From Anaerosacchariphilus hominis (GTDB lineage Bacteria; Bacillota; Clostridia; Lachnospirales; Lachnospiraceae), in contig NZ_JACOOR010000006.1 in assembly GCF_014290175.1 (NCBI RefSeq), positions 124,001-188,000 of the forward strand: DNA of 64,000 nt, in the 5' to 3' direction. This document shows positions 1 to 8,759 of the stretch, in pieces; the first letter of the stretch is position 1; every line of letters begins with the position of its first letter. A model generated the notes under the pieces. That model was given only the letters and a program-made list of their open reading frames with translations. It was not told the origin of the DNA and did not search any database. The position numbers and the translations under genes are program-made.

Positions 1-884
1 AGCATCCGCGGCACCGTAGTAATCAGTCCGGTCACCAGCAAAAAAGGAACCAGAAGCAGCACGCTCTGCTGCCATTTCCGTGTGAGCTTTTCCCTTTCCA
101 GCCATACAAACAAAAGCATGGCCACCAGAAGCACGCCCAGGCTGCCCTTCATCTTGAAGCCGACCGCCGCCAGCACGCCTGCTGCCGCCGCCATCCAGGG
201 CTTCACGTCCCCGTCCGTTTTTCTGCGCCGTTTTACAAAGAGCAGCAGGGTGCCGCTCACAAAGGGCAGCGCAAAGGTATCCGTATAAAAAATAGGCGTG
301 TGCATATAAAAGGGAAGAAACAGCCCCGCCGCCAGCAGGGAAAAGCAGGCCTCCGCCCTTCCGTACAGCTCCTCCGCCAGGGCGTACATGCACAGCAGTC
401 CCAGATCAATCATGAAAATATTCACCAGAACGCCCAGGGTAATATAAGAACACAGGCCTCCGAGCGCCTTGAAAATGGCCCCCAGGAACAGGCAGACCGC
501 CAGGTTATTGGGGTAGGTGGTAAAATACCAGTTACTGTCCCCGGAAAAGAAACCGTCCTCGGCGATTTCCACCGCACCCATATAGACGGAACCGAAATCC
601 CAGCCCGGATAAACCCGCAGCTCCTTTCCCGCATAGCAGAGTCCCGTGCTAATCAGCACAAAAAACACCACGGAAATTCCCGGCAAAAGCCCCGGCCTGT
701 CCTCCAGTCTCTTCAGTATCCGAAAGCAGAGGAACGCGCAGACCAGCAGGGCCACAGCCAGCAGACAGATTTTTTTCGTCTCCTGAAAGGCCGGCACGAT
801 CCAGCCCAGCAGAATCGCCCAGCTTAGGGCCGCCCCTGCGGAAAACAGCAGTATTAAGATTCGTTCTGTCTTTCCTGTTCTCAT
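1..884 (-). CDS. GT-C type membrane glycosyltransferase, C-terminus outside the window
   Basis: The reading frame starts at an ATG at 884 and stays open to the window edge, so about 294 N-terminal residues are visible and the end is missing. Several hydrophobic segments surround an extracytoplasmic loop containing VYPGWDFGSVY and a TYPNNL motif, the layout of polyprenyl-phosphate-sugar-dependent GT-C enzymes (GT39/PMT-like). The family moves a sugar from a lipid carrier to a surface acceptor outside the membrane. The start ATG overlaps the stop of the upstream gene in an ATGA, so translation is probably coupled. No donor or acceptor can be assigned. Another polytopic protein of the operon is the main alternative. 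Confidence 0.75.
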   Translation of the reverse strand, partial: MRTGKTERILILLFSAGAALSWAILLGWIVPAFQETKKICLLAVALLVCAFLCFRILKRLEDRPGLLPGISVVFFVLISTGLCYAGKELRVYPGWDFGSVYMGAVEIAEDGFFSGDSNWYFTTYPNNLAVCLFLGAIFKALGGLCSYITLGVLVNIFMIDLGLLCMYALAEELYGRAEACFSLLAAGLFLPFYMHTPIFYTDTFALPFVSGTLLLFVKRRRKTDGDVKPWMAAAAGVLAAVGFKMKGSLGVLLVAMLLFVWLEREKLTRKWQQSVLLLVPFLLVTGLITTVPRM

Positions 885-2461
885 TGGTTTTCTGTCCTTT
901 TCGCCAGATAAATGTGATATTTTCCCCAGTCGTCCACAGGCCCCAGCTCCGAAGCCCCTACGGTCTCCCGGATGTATCCTGTGATCTCCTCATTCAACTG
1001 GGAGTCGCCCACCCATACCAGGATCTCGTCCTCGTCCGCAAAGGCTTCCATGCCGGCCTGAATATCGTCGGTGATGGCCGCGTAGGAGATACAGTAAAAG
1101 CTTTTATATTCCTTCAGAAGCTGCACCGCTCCATAATATTCCCACCAGTCATACTGCCGGTCAATGTAGACGCAGTATTTGTCCGCGTAGGTCTCCGCCA
1201 GCTCCCGGTGCTCCCGGAAATCCGGATACACATAGGAAGGAATATTCCGGCTGAGATTCCACAGGGAGGGAAGAAGAAAGGCCGCCGCGCAGATCCCCAC
1301 CGCCGCCTCCGGCCGGATCAGCCTGGAAAGAAGCCAGCACAGGCTTCCTGCCGCAATCAGCACCGTAAAGGAAAATACAGGCATCAGATACCGATCGGTC
1401 ATGTAGGGCGCCACCTTGGTCACCAACAGAAAGTATCCGCAGGTCATGAACAGTACCGGGAACAGCTTTTCCACCTCTTTCCGGGGAAACTGCTTCTTTT
1501 TCCACGCATAAACCATAAGAAGCACCGCTGCCGCTGCCAGGAACAGGGGAAGAAAACCGCCGAAGAGCTCGTCGTTAATAATTCCGTACATGATCTTCAG
1601 GTTTCCCTTGAAGCCCGCCAGATTCACCAGGTTCTCCCGGGTCTCCTCGCCCCGGTAGTCGTTGAACACATGCTTCCACATGGCCGGGAAGATAGCCAGA
1701 GCCGCCACGGCGCTGAGCTCCAGGGTCACATGATAACAGCTTACCTCTTTCCAGTGTTTTTTCACCCACAGCTTCACAAAGTACCAGGCCGCCAGCAGAG
1801 CCGCCGCCAGTACAAAGTAGTAATGGGTCAGGGCTCCCGCTGTCAGGCTCAGTCCCAGAAGTACATAGGTCTTTGGGTTCATACGCTCCTGCTCCACAAA
1901 ATGCAGGTACACATATACATGCACCAGAAGCCAGAAGCTGAACATGGCATACATGCGGATAAAGGCCGCCGTATTGCAGGCCCCGTAGGTCAGGCCGTAA
2001 AGAGCCGCCACCGCCAGGGCGATTCCCCGGCTTTTGAAGATTTCGTAAGCATTCAGATACAGGAAGATAGTACAGCCCAGCAGAAAGAAGCAGTTCAGCG
2101 CTACCCCCAGAGCCACCGACACCTGTCCCGGCACAAAGGAGGACAGGGTATGTAACAGTACATAGTAAAAGGGCGGATGCACGTCCGCCTCCTGATTCCG
2201 GTAGGGAATGGCGTAATCAAAGGCATGTCCCTCGGTCACCGCCGCCTGGGACAGATACCAGTCTTTATCCAGCCACTGGTTCAGAGGCATATCAAAGGCC
2301 TGAATCTCCGCGTTATTGGAGGACGTATAGCTGAACAGCTCGTCGCACATCAGGTACTCCTTCTGCTTTCCGTAATGCCACCAGAGGCACAGCTGTACGA
2401 GACAGATCACGCACAGAACGCCTGCGGTAATCAGTTTCTTCTTTTTTCCTGCTTCCTTCAT
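881..2461 (-). CDS. GT39-like (ArnT/PMT superfamily) membrane glycosyltransferase
   Basis: This is a 526-residue polytopic protein. The first periplasm-facing loop has an acidic DELF motif near residue 40, and a DVHPPFYYVLLH motif lies near residue 93; these match the catalytic loop and first luminal segment of ArnT/PMT-type GT-C enzymes, which use polyprenyl-phosphate sugars. About ten hydrophobic helices follow, then a soluble C-terminal region of roughly 100 residues. The start is preceded by GAGGAG at good spacing. It lies 18 bases after the CotH gene and overlaps the next gene by four bases. Its role in glycosylating a cell-envelope polymer is inferred from family and context. Confidence 0.82.
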   Translation of the reverse strand: MKEAGKKKKLITAGVLCVICLVQLCLWWHYGKQKEYLMCDELFSYTSSNNAEIQAFDMPLNQWLDKDWYLSQAAVTEGHAFDYAIPYRNQEADVHPPFYYVLLHTLSSFVPGQVSVALGVALNCFFLLGCTIFLYLNAYEIFKSRGIALAVAALYGLTYGACNTAAFIRMYAMFSFWLLVHVYVYLHFVEQERMNPKTYVLLGLSLTAGALTHYYFVLAAALLAAWYFVKLWVKKHWKEVSCYHVTLELSAVAALAIFPAMWKHVFNDYRGEETRENLVNLAGFKGNLKIMYGIINDELFGGFLPLFLAAAAVLLMVYAWKKKQFPRKEVEKLFPVLFMTCGYFLLVTKVAPYMTDRYLMPVFSFTVLIAAGSLCWLLSRLIRPEAAVGICAAAFLLPSLWNLSRNIPSYVYPDFREHRELAETYADKYCVYIDRQYDWWEYYGAVQLLKEYKSFYCISYAAITDDIQAGMEAFADEDEILVWVGDSQLNEEITGYIRETVGASELGPVDDWGKYHIYLAKRTENQ

Positions 2462-2479
2462 AAATGTACTCCTCTGTCT

Positions 2480-4390
2480 TTATTCCGCGATCCACTTCGC
2501 GTAAACTTCCGTATCCTCTGTAATGGGCGCTTCCGCCTCGAAGGGACGGGTACAGGCTTCATCGTAATACCAGCCTGCAAAGACCTTTCCGTCAAAGCTC
2601 TCCTCATAGGAGGGGGGCTTCTCCACGGTTTTTCCCCGCTCTACCTGGAAGTAAAAGTTCCGGGAACCGTACTCCGTATAAAAGGTCACGGTGCAGTAAT
2701 CCAGCCGGTCGATCCAGACCGTATCCAGAAAAGCCAGCCGCTTTTCCAGGAAGTTTTTCAGATACTCCCCATGCTCCTCCAAAGTGTCCCGGTAGATCCG
2801 CTGCATACTGGCCGGTTCTCCCAGCCATCTCTGTCTGTTCATTTCCCATGCGTCCCGAATCTGATCCAGATATCCGTCGATCCCCGTCAGAACCATCTCT
2901 TCTACCGCAGCCTTTACACAGGACTCATACTCTTCCACCAGTTTTTCCCGGAATATTTCCTGTCGATAAAGTGCTGAAAACCACCGGTTCCGAAATACCT
3001 CATCTCCTTTTTCCGGAACGTAAATCCGAATATCCTGATCCACAATCATGCCTTCCGGTTTCCGGATAGACCAGTCTCCGTTCCCCAATGCAAAATCATA
3101 ATCCCAGACCGGACCGGCATAAATAAGACCTGTTCCGTTTAAATCGCTGTCTTTGTAAATAAAATTGCTGCTGATACCTGCGTCAAAATTTTTCGCGATC
3201 TCTTCTATCAGATATTTTTTTGTCCAGGATTCCAAATCCAGATAATCTGCGATTCCTTTTCCGGTATCAGGGTTGATTCCGTTTTCTCCGTAAATTGCAT
3301 TTTCACATTCCTGCAAAAGCTCAGAAATATAGTCTATCTCCGCTCTGGAAGCATGCTTTGGGCCTTTTAAGTCCACTGCCTGTCCCTGCTCTGTAATAAA
3401 GCCGCTGAGTGCGCTTTCGTATCGTCCGTCTATATCCAATTCCATCAGATATCCTCCTGTGATATCGTCCGGATCCCGGACCAGTTCCACGCCCTTCTTC
3501 TTTTCTTCCGAGAAAACTTCTTCCATTCCCGTCTTCCGGTTTACCTTTTTATTTTCTTCTTCCAGATCTGCCACATGGACCCGGCTGTCTCCCACCTCGA
3601 TCTTCTCTGCCAGCTGATACAGCCCTTCATAATATCCGTTTATATACAGATCCACAAATTCTGAATCCGGCGAATAGGAAAGTCCTATTTTTTCTGCCAA
3701 ATCATACACGATTTTATTCCGTACACCGGAATCATCGTTATAATTTGCAAGCAGTACCCAGGTACTCCCTGCTCCCATATGAAGCAAATCTGTTTTCTTA
3801 TCCAATTTCAGAGCGTAAGGCTTTTTCTCCCACTCCCAGGTCGCATTTCCTCTTCCCTTTATGTAGCTCAATTTCCCAGCGGCATCTTCTTTTCCTTCTG
3901 CGGTCACAATTCTCAGCTTTCCCGGTTCCTTCAGGCTCTGGTCTTCTTTTATTTTTGTTAAATCTTCGTTGTCCGTATCAATATACAGAGCTGCTACCCT
4001 GGCGGATTTCTGAACGCTCAGCGAACCGGAGGCCGTCACCCGGTTCTCCGAATCCCGCAGGCAGAAGCTGTATTCTTCCCCGGGACGAAGCTCCTCTCCG
4101 GTAAGCCTGATATCCTGCGAAAGTTCCTCTCCGTCCAGTTCCAGACAGTCTCCCTTGTTCAGGCAGAGCCTGTATCCCTGCTCCTCCCCGTAGGAAGGCA
4201 GAAATACATAGTACTCCTCCGTGTAAGGATTCTGCCAGCATTCTATTTCCTCTTCTGCGCCGTTTTCCGCCGTCACGCCTACTGCAAACAGGGCATGCTC
4301 CTCCGTCCGGATCTCATGTCCTTCCAGCCAGCAGACTGCCCCGGCCAGAAGCACGCTGAAAAACAACGCCTTTCCCCATCGTCTGATCAT
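2480..4390 (-). CDS. CotH-family kinase with C-terminal InlB-type B-repeat
   Basis: This 636-residue protein begins with a hydrophobic signal-anchor (residues about 8-25), so it is probably secreted or membrane-anchored. The central region (about 165-510) carries CotH kinase hallmarks: GRGNATW, KPYALKLDKK, LLANYND, and an acidic WDYDFALGN motif expected to bind metal. Characterised CotH proteins phosphorylate spore-coat proteins in an atypical kinase fold. The last 70 residues, with VTFYTEYGS and a FAGWYYDEACT segment, look like a Listeria-Bacteroides (InlB B) repeat used in surface proteins. Its position inside a glycan operon suggests a cell-surface rather than spore-coat role; that is inference. 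The start overlaps the stop of the upstream ligase-like gene by four bases. Confidence 0.87.
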   Translation of the reverse strand: MIRRWGKALFFSVLLAGAVCWLEGHEIRTEEHALFAVGVTAENGAEEEIECWQNPYTEEYYVFLPSYGEEQGYRLCLNKGDCLELDGEELSQDIRLTGEELRPGEEYSFCLRDSENRVTASGSLSVQKSARVAALYIDTDNEDLTKIKEDQSLKEPGKLRIVTAEGKEDAAGKLSYIKGRGNATWEWEKKPYALKLDKKTDLLHMGAGSTWVLLANYNDDSGVRNKIVYDLAEKIGLSYSPDSEFVDLYINGYYEGLYQLAEKIEVGDSRVHVADLEEENKKVNRKTGMEEVFSEEKKKGVELVRDPDDITGGYLMELDIDGRYESALSGFITEQGQAVDLKGPKHASRAEIDYISELLQECENAIYGENGINPDTGKGIADYLDLESWTKKYLIEEIAKNFDAGISSNFIYKDSDLNGTGLIYAGPVWDYDFALGNGDWSIRKPEGMIVDQDIRIYVPEKGDEVFRNRWFSALYRQEIFREKLVEEYESCVKAAVEEMVLTGIDGYLDQIRDAWEMNRQRWLGEPASMQRIYRDTLEEHGEYLKNFLEKRLAFLDTVWIDRLDYCTVTFYTEYGSRNFYFQVERGKTVEKPPSYEESFDGKVFAGWYYDEACTRPFEAEAPITEDTEVYAKWIAE

Positions 4391-5616
4391 GCTTGTTCTC
4401 TCTTGTTCTTAAAACATACCAGGTAAACCACCAGAAACAGAAGGCCCATCTGGGGGCTCTGCAGGGCGTAGTCCATGTCCAGCAGCACCAGAAGCGCCAG
4501 CCACATGCCCGCCGCCAGAAAGCTTTTCGCTTTTCTCACCGAATATACCGCGATACCCAGAAACAGCACCGTAAAACAGATACCCACCGGAACAGAAAAC
4601 CGAAGCACAGCGTTCAGAAAAATATTGTGGGCATTGGTCACCATCAGATCCAGAGGCTCCGCCACAAAGACTGATTCGCCAAAGCGCAGGCCCCAGCCCT
4701 CCGGATGCTTCTTTATCACATCCAGAGCGGAGCGCCAGATATAAACCCGGTTGCCCAGGGTCCAGATATTCCGCTCCTTTAAGATCTCCCAGCCCACGGC
4801 GCCACACACAGCCGCCAGCGCCGCAGCCACCGCCAGATACCATTTTTTCAGCTTAAAATCCTTCCATTCTACGCCGTCCAGAGCCGCACCGATGAAGATC
4901 AGCAGCACTCCCGCAATGCCCGTCCAGGAATGGGTCAGATACAGACAGAACAGCAGAACCGCCTGACCGGCAAAAAAGGTCCAGAGATTCCGGAACTTTT
5001 TCCGATACGCGGTCAGCAGGGCGACAAAAGCCACCAGCATCAGAGCATACTCGCTTTTGTGGCTGTAAATCCAGTAATGGCGGGATTCGTAAAAATCCGC
5101 CGGAAGCTCAAAGAATACAAACTGATTATTGCAGATCAGAAGCTTGGTGTAGCCCATGAAATAATATACAATGCTGGCCACATTGGACAGCACGATACAG
5201 CCCATCAGGAAACGGATATTGTCGTCGCCCTCTTCATCCCTCTCATCCATAGAAGGCCGGACGCAGGCCAGCACCAGAAAGGTCACAAAAGCCACCGTAT
5301 TGTTAATCTGCTCCCAGTACCAGTGCAGATATTTGTGGTTAAAATACAGAGAAAACAGGTTATAGGCCGCCAGAACGCCCAGATAGAGCCAGAAGCCCGG
5401 CTTTTTCCAGGGGCGCTCCCCGCCTTCTCTCCAGAATCTTACCAGACACAGCACCAGATACAGGGTCAGGCACACGTAGGCCCAGGACCATTTCGCGTAA
5501 TAGGCACTCTGGTACACGTCCGTATAGGGGCTGTAAAAAGCCGGAAATAAAAGTGAAAATATAAAAAAGCCTTTTAAAAGCCAGGATTCCGGCTTTCTCT
5601 TCCTAATTCGTTCCAT
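4387..5616 (-). CDS. O-antigen-ligase/Wzy-like polytopic membrane protein, copy 2
   Basis: This is a 409-residue protein with about ten membrane segments. I chose the ATG at 5616 because AAAGGA lies seven bases upstream and the longer frame would overlap the preceding gene by 86 bases. A periplasmic loop contains RHYWIYSHKSEYALML, and a later one contains GWGLRFGES and NAHNIFLN; this pattern fits O-antigen ligase and polymerase (WaaL/Wzy-like) proteins, where NAHN-type loops are conserved. It is a clear paralogue of the gene immediately upstream. The family joins or polymerises lipid-linked glycan units on the outer face of the membrane. Substrate is unknown. Confidence 0.8.
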   Translation of the reverse strand: MERIRKRKPESWLLKGFFIFSLLFPAFYSPYTDVYQSAYYAKWSWAYVCLTLYLVLCLVRFWREGGERPWKKPGFWLYLGVLAAYNLFSLYFNHKYLHWYWEQINNTVAFVTFLVLACVRPSMDERDEEGDDNIRFLMGCIVLSNVASIVYYFMGYTKLLICNNQFVFFELPADFYESRHYWIYSHKSEYALMLVAFVALLTAYRKKFRNLWTFFAGQAVLLFCLYLTHSWTGIAGVLLIFIGAALDGVEWKDFKLKKWYLAVAAALAAVCGAVGWEILKERNIWTLGNRVYIWRSALDVIKKHPEGWGLRFGESVFVAEPLDLMVTNAHNIFLNAVLRFSVPVGICFTVLFLGIAVYSVRKAKSFLAAGMWLALLVLLDMDYALQSPQMGLLFLVVYLVCFKNKREQA

Positions 5617-5647
5617 CGCTGCATCCTTTCTATCCCTTTTATCTTTT

Positions 5648-6844
5648 CTATCCTTCTTCTCCGGACCTCTTATCAGTTCCCGCCGGAGCCACGCAGACCA
5701 GGTAAAGTACAAACAGGAACATTCCCATCTCATAATTCAGCAGACAGTAGTCCATATTCAGCAAAATCAACAGGCCAATCACCAGACCGGTTCCCAGAAA
5801 GCTTCTGCTCTTCCACAGGGCGTAGCCCAGAATGGCAAGCATCAGCAGGATAAAGCAGACGCCCACCGGAATGGAAAAACGAAGCAGGGCGTTCAGAAAT
5901 ACATTGTGGGCGTTATTTACCTCCCAGTCTGGCGTGGCATAAAAGAGCCGCTCCCCGAACTGCAGGCCCCAGCCCGCCGGATTCGCCAGGATCTCCTTCC
6001 AGGCTCCGGCCCAGATATCTCTCCGGCCGCCCAGGGACAGCACATCTCGCTCCGCCAGGAATACCTTTCCTGCCGCAGCCACCGCCGCCAGAAGCCCAGC
6101 GCCCGCCGCCGGATACCATTTCCGGAAATGAAAGCTTTTCCAATCCACGCTGTCCAGGACGCCTCCTGCCAGCACCAGGGCCGCCGCCCCGAAGCCTGTC
6201 CAGGAATGGGATAAAAACATGGCCGTCAGGAATACCAGAAGGCTCCCTGCCCACAGAATCCGGGTTTTGAAAAGCTTCCGGTACTTCACCGCCGCCGCCA
6301 GAAACAGGGTCAGCATCAGGGCATAGTCGCTCTTGTGGCTATAAAGCCAGTAATGGCGGGCCTCATAGTAGTCCTCAGGCAGCTTTCCGAAGTACAGGTG
6401 GTTGTTGCATACCAGAAAACTGGTATAGCCCGCAAAATAATATGCAATACTCAGCACATTGGACAGCACCGCGCAGCCCAGGAAGAATCGAATCAGCTCC
6501 TCCCGCTTTCCGTCAAAGCCGTCTTTTTGCAGACAGAGACAGAGGAAAAACAGCACCGCAATGGTGTTATTTACCTGCTCCCCATACCAGTGCTGATAGC
6601 GCACATTGAAAAAGAGGGCAAACACATTATACAGAAGCAGGATGCCCGCCAGAGCCAGCGGGAAACGCTCTCCCTTTTTCCATTTCCCCTTCCGGGCGCT
6701 GAACAGCAGGTATAACAGCACCGCCCCGTAGGCCGCCGTAAATACCGCGTAATATTCCATTTTATAATCTTCGGAAAAGGTGCTCCAGAATGCCGGAAAA
6801 AACAGGCTGAACACCATAAATAATTTCAAACTAATCGTCCTCAT
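5648..6844 (-). CDS. O-antigen-ligase/Wzy-like polytopic membrane protein, copy 1
   Basis: This protein of about 398 residues is the first gene of the minus-strand operon. It shares with its downstream neighbour the motifs HYWLYSHKSDYALML, GWGLQFGER, NNAHNVFLNALLRFS and NMDYCLLNYEMG, so the pair arose by tandem duplication. About ten hydrophobic segments are visible. Two starts are possible: the ATG at 6844 (GGGAG ten bases upstream) or a GTG at 6850 (same GGGAG, only four bases away); I prefer the ATG. The divergent promoter pair at 6876-6927 lies just upstream. Ligase or polymerase function is inferred from the family-like NAHN loop. Confidence 0.8.
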   Translation of the reverse strand: MRTISLKLFMVFSLFFPAFWSTFSEDYKMEYYAVFTAAYGAVLLYLLFSARKGKWKKGERFPLALAGILLLYNVFALFFNVRYQHWYGEQVNNTIAVLFFLCLCLQKDGFDGKREELIRFFLGCAVLSNVLSIAYYFAGYTSFLVCNNHLYFGKLPEDYYEARHYWLYSHKSDYALMLTLFLAAAVKYRKLFKTRILWAGSLLVFLTAMFLSHSWTGFGAAALVLAGGVLDSVDWKSFHFRKWYPAAGAGLLAAVAAAGKVFLAERDVLSLGGRRDIWAGAWKEILANPAGWGLQFGERLFYATPDWEVNNAHNVFLNALLRFSIPVGVCFILLMLAILGYALWKSRSFLGTGLVIGLLILLNMDYCLLNYEMGMFLFVLYLVCVAPAGTDKRSGEEG

Positions 6845-6875
6845 CCGCACAGTACTCCCATTTTTCGATCATCTT

Positions 6876-6905
6876 ATTATATACCATGCACTTATCATTT
6901 GACAA
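6876..6905 (-). promoter_or_regulatory. Promoter of the minus-strand glycan operon
   Basis: On the minus strand TTGTCA (6900-6905) is followed after 18 bases by a perfect TATAAT (6876-6881). It lies about 30 bases upstream of the first ligase-like gene. Its -35 box overlaps the -35 box of the divergent promoter reading into the sugar transferase. Confidence 0.7.
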
Positions 6906-6927
6906 GCAATCCCAAATCTTTTATGAT
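6899..6927 (+). promoter_or_regulatory. Promoter of the sugar-1-phosphate transferase gene
   Basis: TTGACA (6899-6904), a 17-base spacer and TATGAT (6922-6927) make a near-consensus vegetative promoter. The start codon at 6969 is preceded by GAGGT at seven bases. The -35 box is shared with the divergent promoter. Confidence 0.8.
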
Positions 6928-6968
6928 ACCTATAGAGTTTCATTCCTATTATAAATGAGGTAACCATC

Positions 6969-8390
6969 ATGTCAAATATCAGCCAGAAGCAGCGGCTTAT
7001 TCAAAATTATACCATTCTGGGACTGGAGTGCCTGTGTATCGTGCTTTCCTTTACCCTGGCCGTCCTGACCCGGGGACTGGAGGCCAGCTACCTTTCCTTC
7101 TCCAAAACCTATATTACCATGCTGGCGTGTATCCTGTTCTTTCATCTGCTTTCCTACTACCTGTTCGACTGGAATACGAATATCTTCCGCCGTGGGTACT
7201 ACGTGGAGCTCGTGGCCGTGCTGAAATACAATATCGTCCTGATTCTGTTTCTCAGCTTTTTCCTCTTTGTAACGAAAATGTCTGAGGACTTTTCCCGACT
7301 GGTTTTTGTCTATTTCTTCGGCTACAATATTCTGCTGACCTATCTGGGACACCTGGTGCTGAAAAAGTACTTCACCTCTTTCTACCGCACCAGTTCCAGC
7401 AGCAATAAGGTCTTCGTCATTACCACTTCGCCCTATGCGGAGTCCCTGCTGAAGAAGTTCTCCTCCTCCACAGAATGGAGCTTCGAGGTCACAGGCATCG
7501 CCCTTTTAGACCGGGCGGAGGATGGCGGAGCTGTCCTTGGGATTCCGGTCATCGCCCACGGCGCTGATCTCTTTGAACAGTTCAAGACCCGGGTGGTGGA
7601 CGAGGTGTTCATCCACCTGCCCGATTACTCTAAGGAGAGCATTGAGGAGCTGATCATCAAGTTTGAGAGCATGGGCATCACGGTCCATGTGAATATCGAT
7701 TACTTCAATAATGTCATGGCTCACAAGACTACAGAGATCTTCGCCGGCTTTACGGTTCTGTCCTACGAGGCCAGCGTTTTCGACTACCGCCGCCTGTTCA
7801 TTAAGCGGATCATCGACATCATCGGAGCTCTGGTGGGCCTGGCCATCACCGCCGTCCTGACGCCCTTCATCGCCCTGGCCATCAAGCTGGATTCCAGAGG
7901 TCCTGTCTTCTTTGCCCAGAAGCGGGTGGGAAAGAACGGACGGTACTTTAAGCTCTACAAGTTCCGCTCCATGTATGTGGACGCGGAGGCCCGGAAAAAA
8001 GAGCTTATGGCCCAGAATGAGATGGACGGGCCCATGTTCAAGGTGGAACATGACCCGCGGATCACCCGGGTGGGAGCCTTCCTGCGGAAAACCAGTCTGG
8101 ACGAGCTGCCCCAGTTCTACAATATTCTCATCGGCAATATGAGTCTGGTGGGAACCCGCCCCCCCACGGTGGACGAGTTCAACCAGTACGACCTCTACTA
8201 CCGCCGCCGTCTCAGCATCAAGCCCGGCCTCACCGGCCTGTGGCAGGTCAGCGGACGTAGCGACATCACCGACTTCAAAGAGGTCGTAAAACTGGATCTG
8301 GAATATATCGATAACTGGTCCCTGTCCTCTGACATCCGGATACTTCTGATGACGGTCTGGGTGGTTGTGATGAAAAAGGGCGCGCGTTAA
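6969..8390 (+). CDS. Polyprenyl-phosphate sugar-1-phosphate transferase (WcaJ/WbaP-like)
   Basis: This 473-residue protein has four or five N-terminal membrane helices, a CoA/NAD-binding-like middle domain (about 140-260) and a C-terminal bacterial sugar transferase domain (about 280-473). The last carries RVGKNGRYFKLYKFRSM, the DPRITRVGAFLRKTSLDELPQ block with the catalytic Asp-Glu pair, and KPGLTGLWQVSGRSD. The family transfers a sugar-1-phosphate from a nucleotide sugar to undecaprenyl phosphate, the first membrane step of exopolysaccharide or capsule repeat assembly. It faces away from a ligase-like operon with an overlapping promoter, so start and end of the same pathway may be co-controlled; that is inference. 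Length and motif order are normal for the family. Confidence 0.93.
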   Translation: MSNISQKQRLIQNYTILGLECLCIVLSFTLAVLTRGLEASYLSFSKTYITMLACILFFHLLSYYLFDWNTNIFRRGYYVELVAVLKYNIVLILFLSFFLFVTKMSEDFSRLVFVYFFGYNILLTYLGHLVLKKYFTSFYRTSSSSNKVFVITTSPYAESLLKKFSSSTEWSFEVTGIALLDRAEDGGAVLGIPVIAHGADLFEQFKTRVVDEVFIHLPDYSKESIEELIIKFESMGITVHVNIDYFNNVMAHKTTEIFAGFTVLSYEASVFDYRRLFIKRIIDIIGALVGLAITAVLTPFIALAIKLDSRGPVFFAQKRVGKNGRYFKLYKFRSMYVDAEARKKELMAQNEMDGPMFKVEHDPRITRVGAFLRKTSLDELPQFYNILIGNMSLVGTRPPTVDEFNQYDLYYRRRLSIKPGLTGLWQVSGRSDITDFKEVVKLDLEYIDNWSLSSDIRILLMTVWVVVMKKGAR

Positions 8391-8401
8391 AGGAGGAACC
8401 T

Positions 8402-8728
8402 ATGCAAGGTCTGGAACTGCTTCATCTGCTTCTGGAAAATATCGTGGATGCCGCGATTCTTCTCTTTGAGTTTATCGGCGTGGGCATCATCATCTTCTCA
8501 GGCCTCCGGGGGTTCTGGCATTATCTGCACCGCTCTCCGGAGACGAAGCTGACCCTGGCCCGGGGCCTGGCCATGGGCCTGGAGTTTAAGCTGGGAAGCG
8601 AGATTCTGCGAACCGTGGTGGTCCGGGACTGGAAAGAGATCGGAACCGTGGCGGGCATTATCGCCCTGCGGGCGGCGCTGACGTTTTTGATTCACTGGGA
8701 GATCAAGGAAGAGGAGAAGGAGGCGTAA
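8402..8728 (+). CDS. DUF1622 family small membrane protein
   Basis: This is a 108-residue protein with about three hydrophobic segments. The block FEFIGVGIIIFSGLRGF, then LARGLAMGLEFKLGSEILRT and IIALRAALTFLIHWE, is the DUF1622 signature. Function is unknown. It starts 11 bases after the sugar transferase with an excellent AAAGGAGG site, so the two form an operon, ended by the hairpin overlapping its stop codon. Confidence 0.88.
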   Translation: MQGLELLHLLLENIVDAAILLFEFIGVGIIIFSGLRGFWHYLHRSPETKLTLARGLAMGLEFKLGSEILRTVVVRDWKEIGTVAGIIALRAALTFLIHWEIKEEEKEA

Positions 8729-8745
8729 CGCCCCTTCTCCTCTTC
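8708..8745 (+). terminator. Hairpin terminator overlapping the DUF1622 stop codon
   Basis: A 17-18 bp near-perfect stem (GAAGAGGAGAAGG...CCTTCTCCTCTTC) has the stop codon TAA as its loop and is followed by TTTCC. Only a short T-run is present, so efficiency is uncertain. Confidence 0.65.
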
Positions 8746-8759
8746 TTTCCATGTCCTGT

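Noticed and set aside
884..2155. Long plus-strand frame over the GT39-like gene
   Set aside because: Shadow of the minus-strand gene; His, Gln and Arg-rich with no start signal.
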